Shown in pieces: positions 8,681-15,513 of a DNA stretch of 64,000 bases. Under the pieces are notes generated by a model, which was given only the letters and a program-made list of their open reading frames with translations, made no database searches and was not told where the DNA came from. Every line of letters starts with the position of its first letter. The stretch's first letter is position 1. The translations under genes were made by a program, and so were the position numbers. Source of the stretch: Rhodothermales bacterium. GTDB lineage: Bacteria > Bacteroidota > Rhodothermia > Rhodothermales > Bin80. The stretch is from the NCBI GenBank assembly GCA_028278205.1, contig JANQES010000041.1, forward strand, positions 21,669 through 85,668. Reading direction: 5' to 3'.

Positions 8681-8896
8681 CGTTCTTTTCCAGTGTGGGT
8701 GACGGAATTGGGATGAGGCACAGCGCGCCGAGAAAGAACTGCCGGGGCACGCTTGACTTTCTGTTTCGACGTAAGCACCCCCCGATAAGTTACGCTCCGA
8801 GCCCGCCGCTGATATGAAGAATGAGCGAGGGGGCTTATTTTTTACCCCGGCGTGGGGTTTATTCCTCAGTCGCCGTGCTGCTCTCAGCGATATTGA

Positions 8897-8989
8897 AAGG
8901 GGGAAAGGGAGGATCGGAACGGCGAGTAGCCATTGGCTATTCCCTATTCGCTCTTGAAATCTCCCTCTCGCCCTCTCTCCCTCACCCGC
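8897..8989. repeat. Purine-rich inverted element, copy 2
   Basis: GAAAGGGGGAAAGGGAGG on the left and CTCCCTCTCGCCCTCTCTCC on the right surround about 45 bases, including the inner pair AGTAGCCATTGGCTATTC / CCCTATTCG. It lies in the 8681-9036 gap between divergent genes. The remainder of that gap probably holds both promoters; I see no clear box. Confidence 0.65.
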
Positions 8990-9036
8990 CCGGTTAGTGA
9001 AAGGCAGACGCGTAAATCCAATCATCCAGAGACGAC

Positions 9037-9474
9037 ATGAAACACCCTGCAATCATCCTCCTCAGCCTGACGTTCCTGGCGGCATGCAGCGCCACGCCCT
9101 TCACGCAAAAGAGCAACGACGAAAAAGTGCAGGATCGGATTGAAGCCCTCTTTGCCGCCTGCCAGGGGCAAGACCACGCCACCGCTGCCGCCGCCATCGT
9201 CTACCGGGGCAACGACCAGGCCCGCCGCTGGAAAGCCGTCACCAACTACGACGACCCCGACGAAAAACAGTACGTCGATGAGGTTTGCCGCGAGATCCGC
9301 GACTTGCTCGCCAACAGCGACTCGTACGACTGGGGCGAATACCTGGAAGAGACGGAGTCTGAGGGGACGTGGCACATGCAGGCCGTCCAGTTCGTCAAAA
9401 ACCTCCAACGCCAGGAACGCCACTTTGCCTTTCTGATGATCGGCGATGTGTTTGCCCTGGGCGATATCGATTGA
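9037..9474 (+). CDS. Small lipoprotein of unknown function
   Basis: A 145-residue protein with a lipoprotein signal peptide ending in the lipobox LAAC (Cys16). The mature part is mixed alpha-helical with many Asp/Glu/Arg residues and reads like a single small domain; I recognise no family. Its stop lies 52 bases before the start of the PHP-domain lipoprotein on the same strand, so the two may be co-transcribed. Confidence 0.75.
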   Translation: MKHPAIILLSLTFLAACSATPFTQKSNDEKVQDRIEALFAACQGQDHATAAAAIVYRGNDQARRWKAVTNYDDPDEKQYVDEVCREIRDLLANSDSYDWGEYLEETESEGTWHMQAVQFVKNLQRQERHFAFLMIGDVFALGDID

Positions 9475-9526
9475 GAACTTGGCTGAGAATGGAACTTCGT
9501 TTTGCACCCCAAACGCTGCCGATAAA

Positions 9527-10789
9527 ATGAAATACCAACTCCTTTTACTCATCCTCATCGCCGGTTGCGCGGCGCCCTCGCCGGAGACGGCTTCGGCGCC
9601 GTGGTGGAAGGGCAACCTCCACACGCATTCGTATTGGAGCGACGGCGACGACTATCCGGAGATGATCATGGACTGGTACAAAACGCGCGGCTACCACTTC
9701 ATGGCCCTCTCAGACCACAACATCCTGGCCGAGGGCGACACGTTGATCAACCCGGCAAACAAATCCAGCGGACGCGTGGCGTTTCAAAAGTATCAGGCGC
9801 GTTTCGGCGAGGAGGTGGTGTGGAAGGTGGAAGGCGCCGACACGCTCGTCCGGCTCAAGACGCTCGACGAATACCGCCCGATGTTCGAGGAAGAAGGGTC
9901 GTTTCTGATCATCCAGGCTGAGGAAATCACCGACCGGTTCGGGCTGAAGCCCATCCATGTCAACGCTACCAACATTCAAGAATTGATCGAGCCGCAGGGG
10001 GGCAGCAGCGTGCGCGAGGTGATGCAGAACAATGTTGATGCCGTGCTCGAACAGCGCGAGCGGACGGGGCAGCCGATGTTTCCGCACATCAACCATCCCA
10101 ATTTCGGCTGGGCCGTCACGGCGGAAGACCTCATCGCCTTGCGCGGCGAGCGGTTCTTCGAAGTCTACAACGGCCATCCGCTGGTCCACAACGAAGGCGA
10201 CTCGCTGCGTCCGAGCATCGAGCGGATGTGGGATATCATCCTGGCTGAACGCCTGGCACACGGCGAAGAAGTGATGTACGGCGTCGCCGTCGACGACGCA
10301 CACAACTACCACGAGATGACCTCCAATAATTCGAACCCCGGACGGGGTTGGGTGATGGTCCGCGCCGCGACACTGACGCCCGAAGCCCTCATCGCCGCTA
10401 TGGAGGCAGGCGATTTCTACGGCTCCTCCGGCGTGACGCTGACCAGCATCCGCCACGACGAATCGACGCTGAGCCTGGAGATCGAGCCGGAGGCGGGCGT
10501 CACCTACGTCACCCAGTTCATCGGCACGCGGCAGGGCTACGACACAAGCAGCGAGTCCTTCGCCTTGGCCGTCGACAACGTCGTTGTGGTCACCCGCCGC
10601 TACAGCGACGACATCGGCACGGTGCTGGCCGAGGTCGAAGGCCTCACGCCGACCTACACGTTCACCGGCGATGAACTCTACGTCCGCGCCCGCGTCGTCT
10701 CGTCCCGGCTCAAAGAAAATCCCTACCACGAAGGCGAATTCGAGACCGCGTGGACGCAGCCGGTTCTGATTTTGGATTTTGGATTTTAG
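9527..10789 (+). CDS. PHP-domain lipoprotein, putative metal-dependent phosphoesterase
   Basis: A 420-residue protein starting MKYQLLLLILIAGC, so an exported lipoprotein (Cys14). Right after the signal comes NLHTHSYWSDGDD, the first metal-binding motif of PHP phosphoesterases (H-x-H), then ALSDHN; later HINHPNFGW and VAVDDAHNY supply further candidate ligands. Periplasmic PHP lipoproteins are common in Bacteroidota, but their substrate is generally unknown. A longer reading frame opens at 9446, but the lipobox fixes the start at 9527. The last seven residues and the TAG stop are encoded by the ATTTTGG arm of a repeat element, so the native C-terminus has been replaced or extended. Confidence 0.85.
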   Translation: MKYQLLLLILIAGCAAPSPETASAPWWKGNLHTHSYWSDGDDYPEMIMDWYKTRGYHFMALSDHNILAEGDTLINPANKSSGRVAFQKYQARFGEEVVWKVEGADTLVRLKTLDEYRPMFEEEGSFLIIQAEEITDRFGLKPIHVNATNIQELIEPQGGSSVREVMQNNVDAVLEQRERTGQPMFPHINHPNFGWAVTAEDLIALRGERFFEVYNGHPLVHNEGDSLRPSIERMWDIILAERLAHGEEVMYGVAVDDAHNYHEMTSNNSNPGRGWVMVRAATLTPEALIAAMEAGDFYGSSGVTLTSIRHDESTLSLEIEPEAGVTYVTQFIGTRQGYDTSSESFALAVDNVVVVTRRYSDDIGTVLAEVEGLTPTYTFTGDELYVRARVVSSRLKENPYHEGEFETAWTQPVLILDFGF

Positions 10790-10920
10790 ATTTTGGATTG
10801 GTCTTTTTGAGCACCGTCACCTCAACCGAAAAAGCTGCAATGGATCCAACCGTCGCGGCTTTTTCGATTGTTAATTGGGGATCGGAAATTTCCCAATCCA
10901 AAATCTAAAATCCAAAATTC
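10770..10920. mobile_element. MITE-like element with (CCAAAAT)n arms and conserved core, copy 1
   Basis: The left arm is four ATTTTGG/ATTTTAG heptamers (10774-10801) and the right arm the complementary CCAAAAT heptamers (about 10889-10918). The inner core contains CACCGTCACCTCAACCG, then CGAAAAAGC...GCTTTTTCG, which can itself form a hairpin. The core is shared with the element inside cusB at 33793-33951. It abuts the TGA stop of purU on the right and encodes the end of the PHP protein on the left. It has no coding capacity. Confidence 0.8.
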
Positions 10921-11634
10921 TCAAGCAAACGCCACCGTCTTATTGCCGTGGACGATGATGCGGTCTTCGAGGTGCCATTTGACCGCCCGCGCCAGCACGA
11001 TGCGTTCGATGGTCTGGCCGAGTTCTTTCAACTCTTCGACGGTGTGGCGGTGCGTCACGCGGATCACGTCTTGCTCGATGATGGGGCCTTCGTCGAGGTC
11101 TGCGGTGACGTAGTGGGCCGTGGCGCCGATGAGCTTGACGCCGCGCTCGGCGGCCTGATGGTAGGGTCTGGCGCCGATGAACGCCGGCAAGAAAGAGTGG
11201 TGGATGTTGATGATCCGGTGCGGGTAGTGATTGACGAAATGGTCGGTGAGGATCTGCATGTAGCGCGCCAGGACGATCACGTCGGTTTGCCCGTCGAACA
11301 GGTCGAGGATCTGCGCTTCGGCTTCGGCCCTGGTCTCTTTGGTGACGGGCACGTGGTGATAGGGCACGCCGAAGAGTTCGACGTTGTCGCGCATGTCCGG
11401 GTGGTTGCTGATGACCATCGTGATGTCGGCGTGGAGGCCGCCCCGGCTCCAGCGCCAGAGCAGTTCCAGCAGCGCGTGGTCGTATTTCGAGACCATCAGA
11501 GCCATCTTCTTCGGCTCGGCGGCGTAGGTCATCTGCCAGTCCATCTCATACCGCGCCGCGACAGCCTCGCCGAAGATGCGCTCCAGAATCGGGCGCGACA
11601 CGTCGAGGTGCGGCGTCTGAAATTCGACGCGCAT
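10921..11634 (-). CDS. purU: Formyltetrahydrofolate deformylase, N-terminally short
   Basis: A 237-residue protein. It hydrolyses 10-formyl-THF to formate and THF, feeding one-carbon and purine metabolism. The catalytic domain is complete: NIHHSFLPAF with the active-site His, GARPYHQA, GATAHYV and DEGPIIEQD. The family is usually about 280 residues with a full N-terminal ACT domain. Here the protein starts at MRVEF, which in homologues lies in the middle of that domain, so about 45 residues are missing. In-frame stops (TGA, TAA, TAG) lie just upstream, so no longer start in this frame is possible. Enzyme activity is plausible; ACT-based regulation is doubtful. Confidence 0.88.
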   Translation of the reverse strand: MRVEFQTPHLDVSRPILERIFGEAVAARYEMDWQMTYAAEPKKMALMVSKYDHALLELLWRWSRGGLHADITMVISNHPDMRDNVELFGVPYHHVPVTKETRAEAEAQILDLFDGQTDVIVLARYMQILTDHFVNHYPHRIINIHHSFLPAFIGARPYHQAAERGVKLIGATAHYVTADLDEGPIIEQDVIRVTHRHTVEELKELGQTIERIVLARAVKWHLEDRIIVHGNKTVAFA

Positions 11635-11726
11635 AAAATTCGAATCTCAATTTCTTTATTCCTAATCGTTCTGAATCGTACCTTTCATCCGCTCATCCTC
11701 TCCATGACCTTCTTCCCCGCCTCGCC

Positions 11727-14606
11727 ATGAAAATGAAAGGATTCTTCCTCGTGCTGCTTCTGCTCGCCGGCGTGCTCGACGCCACCGGGCAGCAGGCCAA
11801 AAAGGCCCTCGATCACGACGCCTACGACGTCTGGAACCGCATCAACGAACACGCCATCTCGGACGACGGGCGCTGGGCGCTCTTTTCGATGAGCCCCGAA
11901 TACGGCGATGCCGAACTGCGTGTCAAGAGCCTGACGTCTGATCAGGCCTACAGCGTCCCGCGCGGCGTTTCGGCCCGGTTCACCGAAGACGCGCGTTTCG
12001 TGGCGTTTTCGATCAAACCGCCGAAAGAAGCCGTGCGGCAGGCTAAACTTGACGAGAAGAAAGACGATGAGATGCCGAAGGATTCGCTCGGCCTGCTCGA
12101 TTTGAGCACCGGCGCCGTCACGCGCATCGGGCGTGTCAAGTCGTTCAAGTTGCCCGAAGAGGGCGCCGGCTTCGTGGCCTATCACCTCGAAAAAGCCCCT
12201 GCCGAGGCGGATAGCATGGAGAAGAACGTCGAGATGAATATTGAGAAGAATGTGGAGAAGCCGGAAGAGGGCGAGGACAAAAAGAAGGACAAGAAGAAAA
12301 AGCAGGAGGGCACGCCGCTGGTGTTGCGTAACCTCGCCACCGGCGCCGAGACGCGCTTCGAGCACGCCACCGAGTACCTGTTTTCGGAAGACGGAAGCCG
12401 GCTCGTCTACACCGCCGCGAACAAAGACGGCAGCGCCGATGCCATCGTCGTCGTGACGACGGCCACGGGCGCGACCAACACGCTCATGGCCGGCAAAGGC
12501 GCCTACAAACAGCCGGCCTTCGACGAGGCCGGCAACCAACTTGCCTTCCTCTCGAACCGGGATGATCAAGAGGCCGAGCAGCCGGCGTTCACGCTCTATC
12601 ACTGGCGTGTGGACACGGAGGCGCCGCAGGCTCTGTCCACCGCAGGCATCCCCGACGGCTGGTGGATCGGCGAGCATGGCGATCTGGAGTTTTCCAAAGA
12701 AGGCACGCGGCTCTTCTTCGGCACGGCGCCCCGGCCCGAACCGGAGCCCGAAGACGACGAAATACCTGACGACGAAAAGGTGGTCCTCGACGTCTGGAAT
12801 TGGAAAGATCCGCTCCTCCAGCCGATGCAACTCGTGCAGCTTGAGCAGGAGAAGAAGCGCACCTACCGCGCCATGGTTCACCTGGCCGATGGCCGCGTCG
12901 TGCAACTGGCCGATGAGACGACGCCCGACGTCGTCGTAGGCCGTGAAGGCGAGGCGGACGTCGCCGTGGGCAACTCGAACATGCCCTATCGGCAGGAAAT
13001 TTCGTGGGATTCGCCGCGCTACTACGACGTCTACTTCGTCGATGTGGAGACCGGCGCGCGGCGCAGGGTGATCGAGGAGTTGCAATCTCGGGCCATCCTC
13101 TCGCCCGGCGCGCGCTACATCCACTGGTGGGATCGGGATGACGTGGCATGGTATGCGATGAGCGTTGAGGGCGGCGAGCCGGTCAACCTGACGGGGCAGA
13201 TCCCGCACGCCTTCCATAACGAATTACACGACTGGCCTTTCAAACCCAATCCCTACGGCGAGATCGGATGGACCGAGAGCGACGAGGCCTTCCTCGTCTA
13301 TGACAGGCACGACATCTGGGTGCTCGATCCCACCGGCGCCCGCGCCCCGCGCAACGTCACTGAGGGCCGGGGCCGCGCCGACGACCTGCGCTTCCGCTAC
13401 GTCCGCCTCGACCCCGACGAGCAAACCATCGACCCCGACGCGCCGATGCTGCTCTCGGCTTTTAATTATGAAACGAAGGCGAGCGGTTTTTATCGCGATC
13501 AGGCCGGCGGCACCCGCGCGCCGCAGCAACTCGTGATGACGGATCGCCGGTTCTCCAATCCCCAAAAAGCCGAAGACACCGACGCGCTCCTGTTCACCCG
13601 CGAGCACTTCGAAGAATTCCCCGACCTGTGGACGAGCAGCCCCGACTTCGACGACATGCGCCGCGTCAGCGACGCCAACCCGCAACAGGCCGGCTATCTC
13701 TGGGGCACCGCCGAACTCGTCGAATGGACCTCGCTCGACGGCATCCCGCTCAAAGGAATCCTCTACAAACCCGAAGGCTTCGACCCGTCGCAGAAATATC
13801 CGATGATGGTGTATTTCTACGAGAAAATGTCGGACGGTCTGCATCAGCATCGCGCGCCGGCTACGTCGCGGTCGTCCATCAATTTCTCGTTTTACGTGAG
13901 TCGCGGCTACCTCGTCTTCGTGCCGGACATTCCGTACAAAGTGGGGTATCCGGGCGAGAGTGCGCTCAACGCCGTCGTGCCCGGCGTCACGAAACTGATC
14001 AACCAGGGTTTTGTCGAGGAAGACAACGTCGGCGTGCAGGGGCATAGCTGGGGCGGCTATCAGATCGCCTACATGGTCACCGAGACCAACCTGTTCAAAG
14101 CCGCCGAGGCCGGCGCGCCGGTCTCTAACATGACCAGCGCTTACGGCGGCATCCGCTGGGGCAGCGGCATGAGCCGGATGTTCCAGTACGAAAAATCGCA
14201 AAGCCGCATCGGCGGCACGCTCTGGGAATACCCGCTGCGCTATATCGACAACTCGCCGCTGTTCCAGGCCGACAAGATCGAGACGCCGGTCTTGATGATG
14301 CACAACGACGAAGACGGCGCCGTGCCGTGGTATCAGGGCATCGAGTTTTTCGTGGCCCTCCGCCGGCTGGGCAAGCCGGTCTGGATGCTCAACTACAACG
14401 GCGAAGCGCACGGCCTCCGGCAGTATCACAACAAACGCGACTTCGCCATCCGCATGCAGCAGTTCTTCGACCACTACCTCAAAGGCGCCCCCGCGCCGGT
14501 GTGGATGGAAGAAGGCGTGCCGGCTATCAAGAAAGGAAAAACGCTCGGCCTCGAACCCGCCTCTGCACCCACGCCGACAGTGACAGTGCCGACAGGAAGT
14601 CAGTAG
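11727..14606 (+). CDS. Secreted S9-family prolyl oligopeptidase-like peptidase
   Basis: A 959-residue protein. A Sec signal peptide (MKMKGFFLVLLLLAGVLDATG) is followed by a beta-propeller of about 600 residues with TolB/WD-like blades, then an alpha/beta-hydrolase domain. Catalytic residues read as S774 in GHSWGG, D863 in HNDEDGAV and H895 in GEAHG. A low-complexity K/E-rich insert lies near residues 160-195. Such enzymes cleave oligopeptides in the periplasm and fit a proteolytic lifestyle together with the S8 proteases further on. The start is 93 bases from the divergent purU start; the stop is followed at once by a perfect 30-base palindrome. Confidence 0.93.
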   Translation: MKMKGFFLVLLLLAGVLDATGQQAKKALDHDAYDVWNRINEHAISDDGRWALFSMSPEYGDAELRVKSLTSDQAYSVPRGVSARFTEDARFVAFSIKPPKEAVRQAKLDEKKDDEMPKDSLGLLDLSTGAVTRIGRVKSFKLPEEGAGFVAYHLEKAPAEADSMEKNVEMNIEKNVEKPEEGEDKKKDKKKKQEGTPLVLRNLATGAETRFEHATEYLFSEDGSRLVYTAANKDGSADAIVVVTTATGATNTLMAGKGAYKQPAFDEAGNQLAFLSNRDDQEAEQPAFTLYHWRVDTEAPQALSTAGIPDGWWIGEHGDLEFSKEGTRLFFGTAPRPEPEPEDDEIPDDEKVVLDVWNWKDPLLQPMQLVQLEQEKKRTYRAMVHLADGRVVQLADETTPDVVVGREGEADVAVGNSNMPYRQEISWDSPRYYDVYFVDVETGARRRVIEELQSRAILSPGARYIHWWDRDDVAWYAMSVEGGEPVNLTGQIPHAFHNELHDWPFKPNPYGEIGWTESDEAFLVYDRHDIWVLDPTGARAPRNVTEGRGRADDLRFRYVRLDPDEQTIDPDAPMLLSAFNYETKASGFYRDQAGGTRAPQQLVMTDRRFSNPQKAEDTDALLFTREHFEEFPDLWTSSPDFDDMRRVSDANPQQAGYLWGTAELVEWTSLDGIPLKGILYKPEGFDPSQKYPMMVYFYEKMSDGLHQHRAPATSRSSINFSFYVSRGYLVFVPDIPYKVGYPGESALNAVVPGVTKLINQGFVEEDNVGVQGHSWGGYQIAYMVTETNLFKAAEAGAPVSNMTSAYGGIRWGSGMSRMFQYEKSQSRIGGTLWEYPLRYIDNSPLFQADKIETPVLMMHNDEDGAVPWYQGIEFFVALRRLGKPVWMLNYNGEAHGLRQYHNKRDFAIRMQQFFDHYLKGAPAPVWMEEGVPAIKKGKTLGLEPASAPTPTVTVPTGSQ

Positions 14607-14608
14607 CG

Positions 14609-14640
14609 ATTTTAGATTTTGGATCCAAAATCTAAAATCC
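14609..14640. repeat. Perfect 30-base palindrome of the CCAAAAT family
   Basis: ATTTTAGATTTTGGA and its exact reverse complement TCCAAAATCTAAAAT meet without a loop (14609-14638), two bases after the TAG stop of the S9 peptidase gene. It could act as a terminator, and it has the same heptamers as the element at 10770. Confidence 0.8.
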
Positions 14641-14694
14641 AAAATACTTATATTCGCTTTCTCGTCACCCTCGAAGGCCAGCCCCCAAGGAGTC

Positions 14695-14922
14695 ATGAAA
14701 ACAGGACGCAACGCTCCGTGCCGGTGTGGAAGTGGGAGAAAGTTTAAACACTGCTGCGAAGGCAAGACGACCTGGTACAAGGATTCGAAATGGGCCGGCA
14801 TCCTGCTCATCCTGTTCTTGCTGGGCGCCGGCGCGTTAGTCTGGTCCGAGCTATCGCACGAAGGCTCGGATACCGACGCGCAGGGCCGCGTCTGGGACCC
14901 GGAGCACGGGCATTATCATTAG
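14695..14922 (+). CDS. Small SEC-C zinc-motif protein with a membrane segment
   Basis: A 75-residue protein. Residues 5-22 (NAPCRCGSGRKFKHCC) form the SEC-C zinc-binding motif first described at the C-terminus of SecA, where it contacts SecB and ribosomes. It is followed by one membrane helix (residues about 34-54) and a short His-rich tail. AGGAG lies a few bases before ATG. A free-standing, membrane-anchored SEC-C might sit at the translocon or ribosome, but that is inference. Confidence 0.85.
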   Translation: MKTGRNAPCRCGSGRKFKHCCEGKTTWYKDSKWAGILLILFLLGAGALVWSELSHEGSDTDAQGRVWDPEHGHYH

Positions 14923-14940
14923 ATCGCTCCGAATATCAAA

Positions 14941-15015
14941 CGAGGGATCTCCCACATTGAAGTATGCCTGGACGTGGGAGATCCCTCGGCTCGCTGCGCT
15001 CGCTCGGGATGACAT
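14941..15015. repeat. Family B element (GGGATCTCCC / CTCGGGATGACA), copy 1
   Basis: CGAGGGATCTCCCACATTGA pairs with GTGGGAGATCCCTCGGCTCG; the right end continues CTCGCTGCGCTCGCTCGGGA TGACA. The outer left arm (GTCATCCCGAGCG) is missing in this copy. It lies immediately downstream (minus-strand sense) of the GIY-YIG gene. Confidence 0.85.
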
Positions 15016-15045
15016 AAAGGAGGTTTGGATTAGCGTTGACGGCAT

Positions 15046-15333
15046 TTATAAAAGTTGGTCAGCCAGGTCAACCATTTCTGGATTGAGTGTCTTGATCAGA
15101 TCGAGCTTCTTCTGGCGGCCCCAGCGTTTCAATTGCTTTTCTCGGCTGATGGCTTCTTTGACCTGGCTGTATTCCTCATAGTAGAGCAAATCGGTTACAC
15201 GATACCGTGATGTAAAAGTGCTTCCCTCGCCACTCTTGTGCTCCCATATGCGCCGCTCTAAGTCATTGGTCATACCCGTGTAGAAGACCGTGCGATAGCG
15301 ATTGGAAATGATATAGACGTAGTAGCGACGCAT
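15046..15333 (-). CDS. Small GIY-YIG nuclease-family protein
   Basis: A 95-residue single-domain protein. YYVYIISNRYRTVFYTGMT carries the GIY-YIG-type pair (Y-V-Y ... F-Y-T-G), followed by the conserved Arg in DLERRIWEHK and the late catalytic Glu region in KEAISREKQLKRWGRQKK. It matches the UPF0213/YhbQ-like group, which cuts DNA in homologues tested. It is bracketed on both sides by family B palindromic repeats (14941-15015 and 15378-15488), the only nuclease in the window in such a position. Confidence 0.9.
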   Translation of the reverse strand: MRRYYVYIISNRYRTVFYTGMTNDLERRIWEHKSGEGSTFTSRYRVTDLLYYEEYSQVKEAISREKQLKRWGRQKKLDLIKTLNPEMVDLADQLL

Positions 15334-15377
15334 TTCCTTGAATGGGTTTAAAAAACCTATTCCAAAGAAACAACGCT

Positions 15378-15488
15378 GTCATCCCGAGCGGAGAACGACG
15401 CAGTCGGGCGCAGCCGAGGGATCTCCCAGGTTGAAGCATGCCTGGACGTGGGAGATCCCTCGACTCGCTGCGCTCGCTCGGGATGACA
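15378..15488. repeat. Family B element, copy 2 (complete)
   Basis: Starts GTCATCCCGAGCG and ends CGCTCGGGATGAC. The inner arms CCGAGGGATCTCCCAGGTTG and GTGGGAGATCCCTCGAC enclose GCATGCCTGGAC. It lies between the GIY-YIG and pullulanase genes, 45 bases from the start of the nuclease gene. A third copy is at 27410-27530. Confidence 0.88.
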
Positions 15489-15513
15489 GGTAGGGAAGGT
15501 AGGAGGAAGGTGC

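Noticed and set aside
11685..14810. Two long minus-strand frames (about 510 and 528 codons)
   Set aside because: Antisense of the S9 peptidase gene, which has clear catalytic motifs.
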